Source of the DNA: CAZCTC01 sp964501335
GTDB taxonomy: Bacteria > Chloroflexota > Anaerolineae > B4-G1 > SLSP01
Direction: 5' to 3'
DNA length: 64,000 bases
Assembly: GCA_964501335.1 (NCBI GenBank)
Contig: CAZCTC010000016.1
Location: 1 to 64,000, forward strand
Shown here: piece after piece, positions 7,746 through 16,595 of the stretch
Layout of the letters: every line of letters begins with the position of its first letter
Numbering within the stretch: the first letter of the stretch is position 1
The notes under the pieces: generated by a model
Seen by the model: only the letters and a program-made list of their open reading frames with translations
What the model was told of the DNA's origin: nothing
Database searches by the model: none
Program-made: the position numbers and the translations under genes

Positions 7746-9018
7746 AATCTTACAGGACCTGATCCGCATCGACACCACCAATCCGCCCGGCAATGAAACC
7801 GCCGTGGCCCGTTATCTGGCCGAGCTGCTGGAAAAAGCCGGCATCGCCACTAAATTCCTGGGAGACGACGAACAGCGGCTCAATCTGATCGCCCGCCTGC
7901 CGGGCCGCGGCGAAGCGCCCCCGGTCCTCTGGCAGGGCCACATGGACGTGGTGACCACGGCCGGACAACACTGGAGCCATCCCCCGCTCGCCGCCGAAAT
8001 CCATGACGAGATGCTGTGGGGCCGCGGCACCCTCGACGACAAAGGCAGCCTCGCCATCATGGTCGCCGCCTTGCTCAAAGCGAAAGAAACCGGCGTGCAG
8101 CCTCCCGGGGATATCGTCCTGACCGCCGTCGCCGATGAAGAGGTCGACGGCTCCCACGGCGCCCGCTTCCTGGTGGAAAAACACCCGGAAGAGTTCAAAG
8201 GCATCCGCTACGGCATCGGAGAAGGCGGCGGTTGCGCCGTCTGGATCTCCGGCCAGAAATTCTATCCCATCATGGTGGTCGAAAAACAGGTTTGCACCCT
8301 CAAAGCCACCTTCCGCGGCAAAGCCGGCCATGGGGCCACACCGCTGCGCAACGGCGCAATGGTCAAAATGGCCCGGGCCCTCACGACGTTGAACCGTAAA
8401 CGCCTGCCGGTTCACATCACGCCGGTCGGCAGAGCCATGCTCGAAGGGATGAGCAAAGCCTTCCCCTTTCCGAAAAACATCATCTTCCAGCAGTTGCTCA
8501 ACCCGGCGTTGACCGACCGAATTCTCGATGCCCTCGGAGATGCTCTCGATCAAGTCAATCCCGTCCTGCACAATACGGTCAGCCCGACGATAGTCGAAGG
8601 CAGCGGCAAGATCAACGTGATCCCCGAAACGGTCCAGCTCGGCATGGACGGGCGGATGTTGCCCGGCTTCAAACCGGAAACGATGCGACAAGAACTCAGC
8701 GACCTGCTGGGCCCGGAAGCCGAACTTGAAGTGGTCCGCTACGATCCGGGTCCACCGCCCCCCACCATGACCCGCTACGAGATCCTGGCCCAGGCCCTCA
8801 AAGCCGCCGATCCTTCCGGCTATCCGATCCCCTATCAGCTCAGCGCCGTGACCGACGGCCGCTACTTCTGCCGCCTCGGCATCGAAATGTACGGCTTCAT
8901 GCCGCTGGACCTGCCGCCGGACCTGATCAACACCGTCCACGGCGGCGACGAGCGTGTTCCCGTCGCCTCCATCGAAAAAGGCGCCGCCATCATGTTCGAT
9001 ATCTTGAAAAAGTTCTAA
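7729..9018 (+). CDS. M20 family metallopeptidase
   Basis: A 429-residue di-zinc amidohydrolase of the ArgE/DapE/CPG2 (M20) family. Metal-binding motifs in order: LWQGHMDVV (His, Asp), GRGTLDDKGSLA (bridging Asp), and VADEEVDGSHGA (catalytic Glu-Glu). The dimerisation domain insert falls at about 185-300 (FRGKAGHGATPLRNGAMV). The final metal-ligand His lies in VHGGDERV. Such enzymes hydrolyse N-acyl amino acids or dipeptides; the exact substrate is not determinable. It is cytosolic and overlaps the MFS gene by 17 nt, consistent with hydrolysis of an imported peptide or acyl-amino acid. Confidence 0.92.
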   Translation: MKHPVEILQDLIRIDTTNPPGNETAVARYLAELLEKAGIATKFLGDDEQRLNLIARLPGRGEAPPVLWQGHMDVVTTAGQHWSHPPLAAEIHDEMLWGRGTLDDKGSLAIMVAALLKAKETGVQPPGDIVLTAVADEEVDGSHGARFLVEKHPEEFKGIRYGIGEGGGCAVWISGQKFYPIMVVEKQVCTLKATFRGKAGHGATPLRNGAMVKMARALTTLNRKRLPVHITPVGRAMLEGMSKAFPFPKNIIFQQLLNPALTDRILDALGDALDQVNPVLHNTVSPTIVEGSGKINVIPETVQLGMDGRMLPGFKPETMRQELSDLLGPEAELEVVRYDPGPPPPTMTRYEILAQALKAADPSGYPIPYQLSAVTDGRYFCRLGIEMYGFMPLDLPPDLINTVHGGDERVPVASIEKGAAIMFDILKKF

Positions 9019-9020
9019 CC

Positions 9021-9130
9021 GTCCCGCAAAGTTTTTCCCAGTAAAAAAGTGATTTGCAGGATGCAGGAAAGAATTTTTATTTATGTTTTCGCGCGCCGCA
9101 AGCGGCGCGCGAAAACATAGACTTTTTTCT
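9021..9130. repeat. Dispersed palindrome element, hairpin 9082-9119
   Basis: GTCCCGCAAA arm, AATTTTTATT, then the perfect stem TATGTTTTCGCGCGCCG / complement around CAAG (the stem can extend to a 2-nt loop), then GACTTTTTTC. The internal part of the long arm is diverged. Confidence 0.85.
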
Positions 9131-9196
9131 TCCTGTTTTCTGAGATAATCGCACTGGCTGGAAAAACAAAACTTTATATGAACGGGAGATCTCCCC

Positions 9197-9631
9197 ATGC
9201 CCTGTCCAAAATGTGGCGCCCCTTTTGATTCGGAAGAAGCCTGCCGCGAGCAGTTCAACCTCGGCCAGTTCCTCGAACTGGAACAGCCGGAAAGCTACGC
9301 GGTCCACTATCTCAGCGTGCCTTGCTACATGCTTCAGCACAACATCTACTCCCGCGACGGCTGGCTCTACGTTCGGGAACTGCTGCGCAAATTTGTCGAA
9401 GATGGACTCACGCCGGAGGAAACCCGACGCCGTTATCGGCAGGAATTGGACAGCGGCAACCGCACGATCAGCATCACCCGGGGGCCCAAACTGGAAGGGG
9501 TCGAAACCATTCACTGGAGCTTCACCGTCGAGCGGGTACGTCTGGACTCTTCCGAACATTACTGCGCCGACGTATGGGAATGGGCCCGCCGCATCCTCGC
9601 CGATTCCGCCCATCTGGTGCAACAATCTTGA
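9197..9631 (+). CDS. DUF5946-like zinc-ribbon protein
   Basis: A 144-residue cytosolic protein. N-terminal CPKCGAPFDSEEAC gives a Cys cluster that could bind zinc, followed by YLSVPCYMLQHNIYS and a C-terminal HYCADVWEWARRIL. This order matches DUF5946 as I recall it; function is unknown. The ATG follows GGGAGATCTCCCC, whose GGGAG can serve as SD and is itself part of a GGGAGATCTCCC palindrome that could hide it. It stands alone between palindrome elements. Confidence 0.65.
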   Translation: MPCPKCGAPFDSEEACREQFNLGQFLELEQPESYAVHYLSVPCYMLQHNIYSRDGWLYVRELLRKFVEDGLTPEETRRRYRQELDSGNRTISITRGPKLEGVETIHWSFTVERVRLDSSEHYCADVWEWARRILADSAHLVQQS

Positions 9632-9713
9632 TGCGGTTAGACCGGAAAACATGGGAGAAAAAAGCCTATGTTTTCGGCGGCTTCAGAAAGCCGCCGAAAA
9701 CATAAACAAATTT
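9632..9713. repeat. Dispersed palindrome element, hairpin 9667-9704
   Basis: Reverse copy: TGCGGTTAGACCGGAAAA arm, then the perfect stem TATGTTTTCGGCGGCTT / complement with loop CAGA. It fills the whole gap between two convergent genes and could act as a shared 3' structure. Confidence 0.9.
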
Positions 9714-10307
9714 TCAAACCGGGAAATACCGCTCCACCATCTCCCGCACCTCACCCAGCCACGCCTGCCGCTGCTCCGGCGTACTCGTCACCATCACACT
9801 GAACATCCGGCGGTCGAAAACCTCCACCCCGCAGAAATTCAAAATACAATTTTTCCACAGCGTCTCCAGGGGATCACCGAACACCCGCTGTTCCCGCTCC
9901 GGAAAGGTATTCGACGTATTGAAAACCAGTGCCGTCTTCGCCTTCAACAGCCCCACCGGAATTCCTTCCCCCTGATCGCCTTCCAGAAACTTATACGTGA
10001 TCCCGGGCCGCAGTACCCGATCGATCCACCCCTTCAAAATAGCCGGCGGCTGCCCCCACCAGTTGGGATGAACGATGATAATCCCCTCCGCCGACGCGAT
10101 CTCCTCACAATGGCGCGCCACCACTTCCGGCAAATCCGCCGCTTTAGGAATCTCCAGAGCCGGCAAAACCGGATCGAACTGCTCCGCATAGAGATCGTGC
10201 AAAACAGGCCGATGCCCCAGCCGGGTCAAACTCTCCACTACCGTTTGAGCAATCGCATGGTTGAAACTTCCAGCGTCAGGATGAGCTAAAATAATGGAAA
10301 TTCTCAT
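9714..10307 (-). CDS. NAD(P)H-dependent flavodoxin-fold oxidoreductase
   Basis: A 197-residue flavoprotein of the NQO1/MdaB/KefF-like family. N-terminal ISIILAHPDAGSFNHAIA is the FMN/FAD phosphate-binding strand-loop. HPNWWGQPPAILKGWIDRVL is the hallmark of the family, and GITYKF with NTSNTFPE complete the flavin site. The expected reaction is two-electron reduction of quinones or similar electrophiles. Cytosolic. It is divergent from the methyltransferase at 10477; a TATAAT in the intergenic gap on this strand may be its -10. Confidence 0.9.
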   Translation of the reverse strand: MRISIILAHPDAGSFNHAIAQTVVESLTRLGHRPVLHDLYAEQFDPVLPALEIPKAADLPEVVARHCEEIASAEGIIIVHPNWWGQPPAILKGWIDRVLRPGITYKFLEGDQGEGIPVGLLKAKTALVFNTSNTFPEREQRVFGDPLETLWKNCILNFCGVEVFDRRMFSVMVTSTPEQRQAWLGEVREMVERYFPV

Positions 10308-10476
10308 TGCTTTTCCTCATAAAATAAATTGTCAGTTACAGCAATCCCCATTATAATTCAAAGCAGATCTCACTCATTTTTCATATATTCCCGGTCGTTT
10401 ACAAAAAACGCAACACCCCCCGAGTGTTATCTCCCTGTGAACAATTTCCTGCGTGAGAGGTCAAGATTGGAGTAAG

Positions 10477-11334
10477 ATGGCAAACTCAACTCTTTCCACC
10501 CCCTCTCAGAAACAATACCTGGGCAATTACGATTCCAACACGCTGCACCAATTCATTCAGCGTGAAGCCTTACGAGAAGCCGCCTTTTTCACCCCCTACC
10601 TCAAGGCCGGCATGAATCTGTTGGATTGCGGTTGTGGTCCCGGCACGATCACTGTCGGACTGGCCGCACTCCTGAATCCCGGAACGGTGATCGGAATCGA
10701 CGTCGCAGAAGAACAATTTGAAATCGGCAGATCCCTGGCCCGGGACCGGCAACTCTCCCATATAACCTTCCAAAAAGCCGATATTTACAATTTGCCGTTT
10801 CCGGATGAAAGCTTTGATGCCGTCTTCATTCATGCCGTACTCTATCATCTAAACAATCCTCTGGCTGCTTTAAAAGAGGTCTACCGGGTGCTGAAACCGG
10901 AAGGAGTCCTGGGGGTTCGGGAATCGAATCAAGAAGGTGAAATCTATGCTCCACCGGAAATTCCCATCCAATCAGTCTGGAATTTACTCTATAAAGTGCA
11001 TGCTTACCATGGAGGCAATCCCCAATTCGGCAAAACATTGAAGGAAGCCTTCCGCAAAACCGGCCTGGTAGATATCATCGTCTCAGCTTCCTATGATTGT
11101 TACAACACTCACGAAGCCATAAAAAATATAGGAACCATGCTGAACCAATATCTGAAATCGCCGAGAATCTATGAAGTCATCCTGGCAGAACAATGGGCCG
11201 ATCAGGCAGAAATAGAAAAGCTCCAGGATCTCATTGAAACCTGGATCGCCCATCCCGACGCCTTCATGGCTCGCTGCCGCTGTGAAGCCGTCGGCTGGAA
11301 AAAAAGCCCCGGATTCCTTCAATCTACGGATTGA
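10477..11334 (+). CDS. Class I SAM-dependent methyltransferase
   Basis: A 285-residue protein with the UbiE/Methyltransf_25 pattern. Motif I is LLDCGCGPGTITVGLA (about residues 49-64), then GIDVAEEQFEIG (acidic end of beta2), PFPDESFDAVFIHAVLYHL (motif II/III) and VYRVLKPEG. The C-terminal third (GNPQFGKTLKEAF...) is typical of small-molecule methyltransferases; the substrate is unknown. The ATG at 10477 follows TTGGAGTAAG; a GTG at 10453 is also in frame but has no better SD. Its 3' end overlaps the convergent nSTAND gene by 11 nt. Confidence 0.9.
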   Translation: MANSTLSTPSQKQYLGNYDSNTLHQFIQREALREAAFFTPYLKAGMNLLDCGCGPGTITVGLAALLNPGTVIGIDVAEEQFEIGRSLARDRQLSHITFQKADIYNLPFPDESFDAVFIHAVLYHLNNPLAALKEVYRVLKPEGVLGVRESNQEGEIYAPPEIPIQSVWNLLYKVHAYHGGNPQFGKTLKEAFRKTGLVDIIVSASYDCYNTHEAIKNIGTMLNQYLKSPRIYEVILAEQWADQAEIEKLQDLIETWIAHPDAFMARCRCEAVGWKKSPGFLQSTD

Positions 11335-14300
11335 AATCCCGATCGTCCGGCACCAACTGCCAGGAAACCTCCAACACTTCCGCCGTGCTGGAAAAATAAC
11401 GCCGCAAATTGCCGTTCCAGGTCAACGCCACCAAAAAACGGCCGTCCGGCGTGAACTGCACGCCCCGGATCGCCTCGGAGCTGGAATTCATAACGCTGAA
11501 CGGCTCAGGCACCTCGTTCAAGCCGGCCTTCGCAACAGCATTCTTCACACCCCACAAATAGACTTTGCCGCTGCCGACGCCTACCACCAGCGCCCGGGGA
11601 TCCAAAGGATCAAAAGCCAGACTGTAGACATCGCTGTCATGCATTAATTGGGCAACCTGAGCAAAATCGTTCTGTACATCCCACAAGATCACTTTGTTAT
11701 CCCAGGAACCGGAAGCCAGATACCGCCCGGTGGGATCAAAGGCCAGGCCCATCAAAGCATCCGTATGCGCCGCCCACGACCTGACCAGAGAAAAATAGGG
11801 CCCCGTCTCACCCTCCAAAATCTGCCAGACGCGCACCATCCCGTCCGAATCGCCGGAGGCCACCCATTTCCCATCCGGACTGTACGTCACAGCATAAATC
11901 GCCTCCGTCGCCGTAACGCCCAGACTGGTCGTAATCGCCGTCCAGCTTTGAGTATCCCATAGGATCAGCTGCTTATCATCGCCGGCACTGAGCATCCGAT
12001 GATGGGAAGTCACAGGATCAAAGGCCGTCATGTTGGCCGACATCGTATGGCCGGTCAACGTTGTGACCCGCGTGCTGTTCACCGCATCCCAGATCTCGAT
12101 ACTGCCGGCATCGCTGCTGGAAACCAGATACCGGCCGTCCAGGCTATACTCCAGATCCCAGATTGCCCCGCCTTCTACCGTATGAGAAATCCCCTCCGCC
12201 CCCAGGCCGACATCCCAGATAAAAACATTCCCCTGATCGTCGGCCGTAGCCAGATGCCGGCTGTCGGGACTGGTCGCTACCGCCAGCGACCAGGAAGAAT
12301 GCCCGGTCAAAGTCGTCAACGGAGTCTTCAATGAAGCCGCCAGATCCCATTGAAAAATCGCCGGATCTTCACTCACCGCACTCAACACCAGCCCCATTCC
12401 ATCCCGCATACTGAAGGCCAGGCTGGAGACATTGCCTTCCGGTTCGTTGAGCACCGTCACGGCCCAGGGATTCCGGGCCGCAAAATGCCATAACCGCACC
12501 GTGGCATCCCGGGAACCGGAAGCCAGATACTCTCCGTCCGGACTGAAAGCCAGCGCAGAAATCTCACTGTCATGGTCGCTCAAAATCAGAATCGGCACCC
12601 CCGTCTCCGCCCTATAGATTCGGATTACCGCATCGCGCGACCCCAACGCCAGATACTCTCCATCCGGACTGAAAGCCAGAGCTTTCACCATCTCAGTGTG
12701 AGGACTGATCGTATTGAAAAGGTCGACTTGGATACCCTCCCCGATCGATGCAGGAGCCAGCTTCCAGATATAAACTTCTCGATCGTTAGAGCTGGCAACC
12801 AGATATTCTCCATCCGGACTGACGGCCAGATTATTGACCGTATGAGAAGTCGGAATAAAAAGCTGAGAATGATAACGGGTGGTATCGAAAACCTCGATCA
12901 TCCCCTGATTGGTCTCATTGTTGACATTGGCAATCGCCGGTCCGACCGAAAACCCCAGGGCAATCCATTTCCCACCGGGATCAAAAACCGCCGAGGTGAT
13001 GCTTTCAATCGTAGGACTCTGCGCTTCAGTCCCATACCACCCGCTCCATTCCATCTGATCCAGGTCGAAAACACCCAGCTGCCCATGTTGACCGTCATCG
13101 CCGCCCACAGCCATTTGGTGATGATCCGGACTGCAAGCCACCACCCGCAGCACATTGCGACCGCTTAGATCGATGTCCATCAAGGAAACGGCTTCCCGCT
13201 CCTCATCACCGCTCCACATCTTAACCTGACCGTCGCTCTGCACCCAATACAGCGTCTTTTCATCCGGGCCGTAACAAAAACCGGCCACATCCGCATCCAA
13301 TCCCTTCAAACTGGAAACATAATAGAAATCAATCAGCGTCTGCCGAAGCCAGTTTTGAGCTTCGATCGTATCCGGACTTCCCAAAAGAGGATCGAGAACC
13401 CGATCGAATGGAGAACGGTTCTGCCGCAGCAGCGCCTCGCGCGCCAGCCGCAGACTGTACTCCCGATCGGTTTCCTGATAATATTTGGAACGGGTGACCA
13501 TCTCGGTAATATAAGTATCGCGCGTCGCTCTGGCTGTCTGCCAGGCCCACCCCAGCCCCCCCAGCACAAACAGAGAAAAAAGGATCGTCAACCCGTAGCG
13601 CACATGACGATTGCGCCGGCGCATCTTTTCAGCGGCCGCACCGGCGGTCAGGAATTCCACTTCATAAGGTTCAGCCTCTTCCGGATGGGATGCCACCCAC
13701 TTCTGGCCCTCGTGCAAACTGGCCCCGCGATAAAGCAAACTGGCATCGCCGCTCTTCTGCCACTGCTGAGCCGTCAAGCGCAGCGGCGTCTGCAAACGCT
13801 TCTTCCACTTCCGATTGGATTCCAGAATCGGATCGACCAATCGATCGTGAGCCAGCTCATACCAGTAAGCCCCGGCCCGGCTCTCCGCACGGATGATATG
13901 GGCATCCTCCAGAATATCGACGGCCGCATTGGGCAACCCCGCCGTCGATTCCGGACCGCACAACACCAAGCCCCGCGTCCCCATCGAAGTGATCAATTGC
14001 TCGCCGAACCAGCGCCGCAGCACCTTCTCCGAAACCCCGACCTGCGAGTAGACCAGAGCCAGCCCATACTCATAGAAATCCAGCAACGCCTGATCGGGAT
14101 GGCCGTACTGCTCCACTTCAGACCAATGGATCGGCTCCCCCTCCCGCTCGGGGAGTTGATCCCACAGCCGGCGGCAGATCACCTGCAATTGCACCGGCTC
14201 GATATACTGCCCCAACGCCGCCGCAGTCTCGCCACTCTCCGCAGGACGAACCGCCGCTTGCTTCTTAACCCGCCGTAGATTATCGACCAGGTTTTGCGCC

Positions 14301-14992
14301 GCCTCCCGATCGAAAGGACACCCGGCCTCCTCGGCCGGCTTACAAATGGCATCCAACGCCCCCTTCTCCTGCAACCGCTCCATACGGAAACGAGCCGCCA
14401 GCCCCCCCGGCAACAGCGTGACATAAGGATCGACTTCGGCAACATAGTCCTCACGCATAGCCAGCACAATCCCCAGCGCCGGAAATGCCTGCAAAGCCGC
14501 CGCCACCTGCTCGAAAAAGCCCCGCCGCTGATTCCATTGATCCGAATGGGTGGTGAACAACTCCTCAAATTGATCGAAAACCAACAACGGCGACAACGAT
14601 TCCTCTCCCGGCAAAGTCGAGAGCCGCATTTGCAAATACGAAACGAGCGTATGGTCGATCAACTGCTCAGGCGAGGTCAAACCGCCATCCAGGCCCAACA
14701 AAGCACTGTAAATAAAAATATTGGCCCACTGCATAACCGTCGAATTCAAATCCGCCGGAGCATCCCCGCCCACGCGGGCAATCGGAAAGACAAAAAAACC
14801 GTTCTTCTCCAGATGGGGAATCACCTGCGCATTGAGCAAAGAGGTCTTGCCGGCGCCCGACTGAGCATAGAAAAGCACCTCGCGCGCCGAGAGGATCAAA
14901 GCACTGAGATCGCGGGTCTCGCGATTGCGGCCATAGAAATAGCGATCGTTGCGGGCATACGGGCGAGGGCCGATGTAAGGATTATCTTTCAT
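11324..14992 (-). CDS. nSTAND ATPase with WD40 propellers
   Basis: A 1222-residue protein. The N-terminal region has the novel-STAND (nSTAND1-type) layout: NPYIGPRPYARNDRYFYGR, Walker A YAQSGAGKTSLLNAQ (about 42-56), Walker B LLVFDQFEELFT, then a helical sensor region. A transmembrane helix (YGLTILFSLFVLGGLGWAW, about 465-485) follows. Residues about 550-1222 hold roughly a dozen WD40 repeats (SPDGEYLASGSRDATVRLW, SPDGKWVASGDSDGMVRVW), enough for two propellers. STAND ATPases are signal-gated switches in which the repeats sense and the ATPase oligomerises. No obvious N-terminal effector (nuclease, TIR, protease) is fused, which argues for a regulatory rather than suicide role. SD GGGAGG precedes the ATG. 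Confidence 0.9.
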   Translation of the reverse strand: MKDNPYIGPRPYARNDRYFYGRNRETRDLSALILSAREVLFYAQSGAGKTSLLNAQVIPHLEKNGFFVFPIARVGGDAPADLNSTVMQWANIFIYSALLGLDGGLTSPEQLIDHTLVSYLQMRLSTLPGEESLSPLLVFDQFEELFTTHSDQWNQRRGFFEQVAAALQAFPALGIVLAMREDYVAEVDPYVTLLPGGLAARFRMERLQEKGALDAICKPAEEAGCPFDREAAQNLVDNLRRVKKQAAVRPAESGETAAALGQYIEPVQLQVICRRLWDQLPEREGEPIHWSEVEQYGHPDQALLDFYEYGLALVYSQVGVSEKVLRRWFGEQLITSMGTRGLVLCGPESTAGLPNAAVDILEDAHIIRAESRAGAYWYELAHDRLVDPILESNRKWKKRLQTPLRLTAQQWQKSGDASLLYRGASLHEGQKWVASHPEEAEPYEVEFLTAGAAAEKMRRRNRHVRYGLTILFSLFVLGGLGWAWQTARATRDTYITEMVTRSKYYQETDREYSLRLAREALLRQNRSPFDRVLDPLLGSPDTIEAQNWLRQTLIDFYYVSSLKGLDADVAGFCYGPDEKTLYWVQSDGQVKMWSGDEEREAVSLMDIDLSGRNVLRVVACSPDHHQMAVGGDDGQHGQLGVFDLDQMEWSGWYGTEAQSPTIESITSAVFDPGGKWIALGFSVGPAIANVNNETNQGMIEVFDTTRYHSQLFIPTSHTVNNLAVSPDGEYLVASSNDREVYIWKLAPASIGEGIQVDLFNTISPHTEMVKALAFSPDGEYLALGSRDAVIRIYRAETGVPILILSDHDSEISALAFSPDGEYLASGSRDATVRLWHFAARNPWAVTVLNEPEGNVSSLAFSMRDGMGLVLSAVSEDPAIFQWDLAASLKTPLTTLTGHSSWSLAVATSPDSRHLATADDQGNVFIWDVGLGAEGISHTVEGGAIWDLEYSLDGRYLVSSSDAGSIEIWDAVNSTRVTTLTGHTMSANMTAFDPVTSHHRMLSAGDDKQLILWDTQSWTAITTSLGVTATEAIYAVTYSPDGKWVASGDSDGMVRVWQILEGETGPYFSLVRSWAAHTDALMGLAFDPTGRYLASGSWDNKVILWDVQNDFAQVAQLMHDSDVYSLAFDPLDPRALVVGVGSGKVYLWGVKNAVAKAGLNEVPEPFSVMNSSSEAIRGVQFTPDGRFLVALTWNGNLRRYFSSTAEVLEVSWQLVPDDRDFNP

Positions 14993-15039
14993 AATACTCG
15001 CCTCCCAGGCTGCATTGTAGACATCCCTATTGTAATAGA

Positions 15040-15110
15040 TTTCTACTTTTATTCATGTTTTCGCGCGCCTCAGAAGGCGCGCGAAAACATGGACTTTCTC
15101 TTCCCCCTCT
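15040..15110. repeat. Dispersed palindrome element (short), hairpin 15054-15091
   Basis: CTTTTATT, then stem CATGTTTTCGCGCGCCT / complement with loop CAGA, then GACTTTCTC. The long arm is absent; it abuts the heptamer repeat at 15115. Confidence 0.85.
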
Positions 15111-15114
15111 TTTA

Positions 15115-15188
15115 CAGCAAAAATCTTCGCCTTACCAGCTCAAATTAACTGAAAATCCGCTGTCTACCGTCTACTGTCTACTGCCTAC
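15115..15188. repeat. TGTCTAC heptamer repeat element
   Basis: CAGCAAAAATCTTCGCCTTA, a variable block, TCCGC, then four 7-bp units: TGTCTAC, CGTCTAC, TGTCTAC, TGCCTAC. A closely similar copy is at 22730-22804. Confidence 0.8.
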
Positions 15189-15196
15189 TACTCCTT

Positions 15197-15225
15197 TTGC
15201 ATCCACAAAAGCTTGAGGGTATAAT
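15197..15225 (+). promoter_or_regulatory. Promoter for the GyrI/AraC/DUF4291 cluster
   Basis: TTGCAT (15197-15202), a 17-nt spacer and TATAAT (15220-15225), 34 nt before the first start codon. Confidence 0.65.
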
Positions 15226-15258
15226 CACCGCTTATTACTCTCAAAAAGAAAGGCGTCC

Positions 15259-15765
15259 ATGAGAGCCAATATCAGCGCAGAACCCGCCCGCCTGCTGGCC
15301 GGCTTCGACTTCTTCGGCGACCCCTTCCGCAACCACGGCGGTTGGAGCGCCGAAAATGAAATCGGCCGCCTCTGGCAGCGCTGGTTCGATTACCTGCAAA
15401 AAGCCGGGGAAACCTTCCTCCATATCCGCGACTTCAACGTCCAATATGAATTCCAGATCTACCATCCTGAAACCATCCAGACCGGTGAATTTGAAATCTT
15501 CGTCGGCCTCGAAGTCACCCAACTGGATCACCTGCCGCTCCACGTCGTCGGGAAAATCCTGCCCGCGGGACGCTACGCGGTCTTCACCCTCGTCGGCGAA
15601 GAAATCGCCACCGACTGGACCTGGAAACTGGATCACGAATGGCTGCCGCAACTGGGAGTACAACGCTCCATGGATTTCAGCATCCAGCGCTACGACTCCC
15701 GATTCAAAGGGCTGGACCGCGTGGCCGAATCCGAACTGGATGTCTACATCCCACTGCTCCTCTAA
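15259..15765 (+). CDS. GyrI-like effector-binding domain protein
   Basis: A 168-residue protein corresponding to the GyrI-like/AraC effector-binding (SHV) fold: N-terminal strand PARLLAGFDFFG, central YHPETIQTGEFEIFVGLEV, then LPLHVVGKILPAGRYAVFTLVG, and a C-terminal LDVYIPLL strand that closes the fold. Stand-alone members bind small hydrophobic or cationic ligands and some act as hydrolases or inhibitors. It lies 5 nt upstream of an AraC-type regulator carrying a similar C-terminal region, so the pair may share a ligand. SD GAAAGG. Confidence 0.8.
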   Translation: MRANISAEPARLLAGFDFFGDPFRNHGGWSAENEIGRLWQRWFDYLQKAGETFLHIRDFNVQYEFQIYHPETIQTGEFEIFVGLEVTQLDHLPLHVVGKILPAGRYAVFTLVGEEIATDWTWKLDHEWLPQLGVQRSMDFSIQRYDSRFKGLDRVAESELDVYIPLLL

Positions 15766-15770
15766 AAAAC

Positions 15771-16595
15771 ATGCCACCTGAAATCGAAGCAATGGTCCAG
15801 GCCGTAACCTTTCTGGAAACCCATCTGCAACAACCGGTCACCATAGCCGAAACCGCAGAGGCGGTCTCCTATTCGCTCTATCACTTCTGCCGCATCTTCA
15901 AAGCCGTCACCCATTACACCCCTTACGACTATCTTATGCGACGACGCATCGCAGAATCGGCCCGTATCCTGGCCACCGGCATTTCCCGCATCACCGATAT
16001 CGCCTTTGCCTATCAATTCAACAACCTGGAAACCTTTGCCCGCGCCTTCCGCCGGGTACTCGGTCAGACTCCCTCCCAATGGCGCCAGCAAAAGCAATGC
16101 GGCTACCGCCAGATCATGCCGGCGCTCACCCCGGCCCATCTGGAACATATCGCCCGCTGCGGCCCCTGGCACCCCACCCTGGTAAAAAACCTGGACCTCC
16201 AGTTAATCGGAGCCATGGCGCTGGGACCGGAACCGACAGCCCGGCCCGCCGCCTGGGACTGGCTGACCCAGCAGCTGCGCACCCCGGTGGAATCCGGCTA
16301 CGCCTGGATCTGCTACCCCTCCAACAGCAGCGATAACTGCGCCTATCTGGCCGGAACCCTCGCCACAGCCAACACGCCCCTGCCTTCCGGCCTAGTCACC
16401 AAAACCGTTCCCGCGCTGACCTATGTGCGATTCGAACAGCAAAGCTCACACAACGACCTGGCCCTGTTGCTCGACTATATCTACCATACCTGGATGCCGC
16501 AGAGCGACTATCGCCCCGCGGCCTCCTGCTATCTGACCCACTGTATCCGCGCCCCCTTCTGGGAAATCTACGTACCGATCGAAAAAGCAGAATGA
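15771..16595 (+). CDS. AraC family transcriptional regulator
   Basis: About 274 residues. N-terminal AraC/XylS double helix-turn-helix (residues about 4-108): VTIAETAEAVSYSLYHFCRIFKAVTHYTPYDYLMRRRIAESARIL, then the second helix-turn-helix ending LGQTPSQWR. The remainder (about 120-274; LDLQLIGAMALG...YVRFEQQSSHNDLALLLDYIYHTW) looks like a GyrI-type ligand-binding domain, the layout of Rob/SoxS-like regulators. ATG 15771 is 5 nt after the upstream stop; ATG 15792 is an alternative. It overlaps the DUF4291 gene by 4 nt, so it likely controls its own operon. Confidence 0.87.
   Translation: MPPEIEAMVQAVTFLETHLQQPVTIAETAEAVSYSLYHFCRIFKAVTHYTPYDYLMRRRIAESARILATGISRITDIAFAYQFNNLETFARAFRRVLGQTPSQWRQQKQCGYRQIMPALTPAHLEHIARCGPWHPTLVKNLDLQLIGAMALGPEPTARPAAWDWLTQQLRTPVESGYAWICYPSNSSDNCAYLAGTLATANTPLPSGLVTKTVPALTYVRFEQQSSHNDLALLLDYIYHTWMPQSDYRPAASCYLTHCIRAPFWEIYVPIEKAE

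Noticed and set aside
7750..9258. 502-codon open frame on the minus strand
   Set aside because: Lies opposite the M20 peptidase, has no SD or family motif and is His/Phe/Gly-rich as expected from the reverse of GC-rich coding sequence.
11324..14992. Defence island
   Set aside because: Neighbours are an oxidoreductase, a methyltransferase and AraC genes; no nuclease, restriction or phage-related genes nearby.
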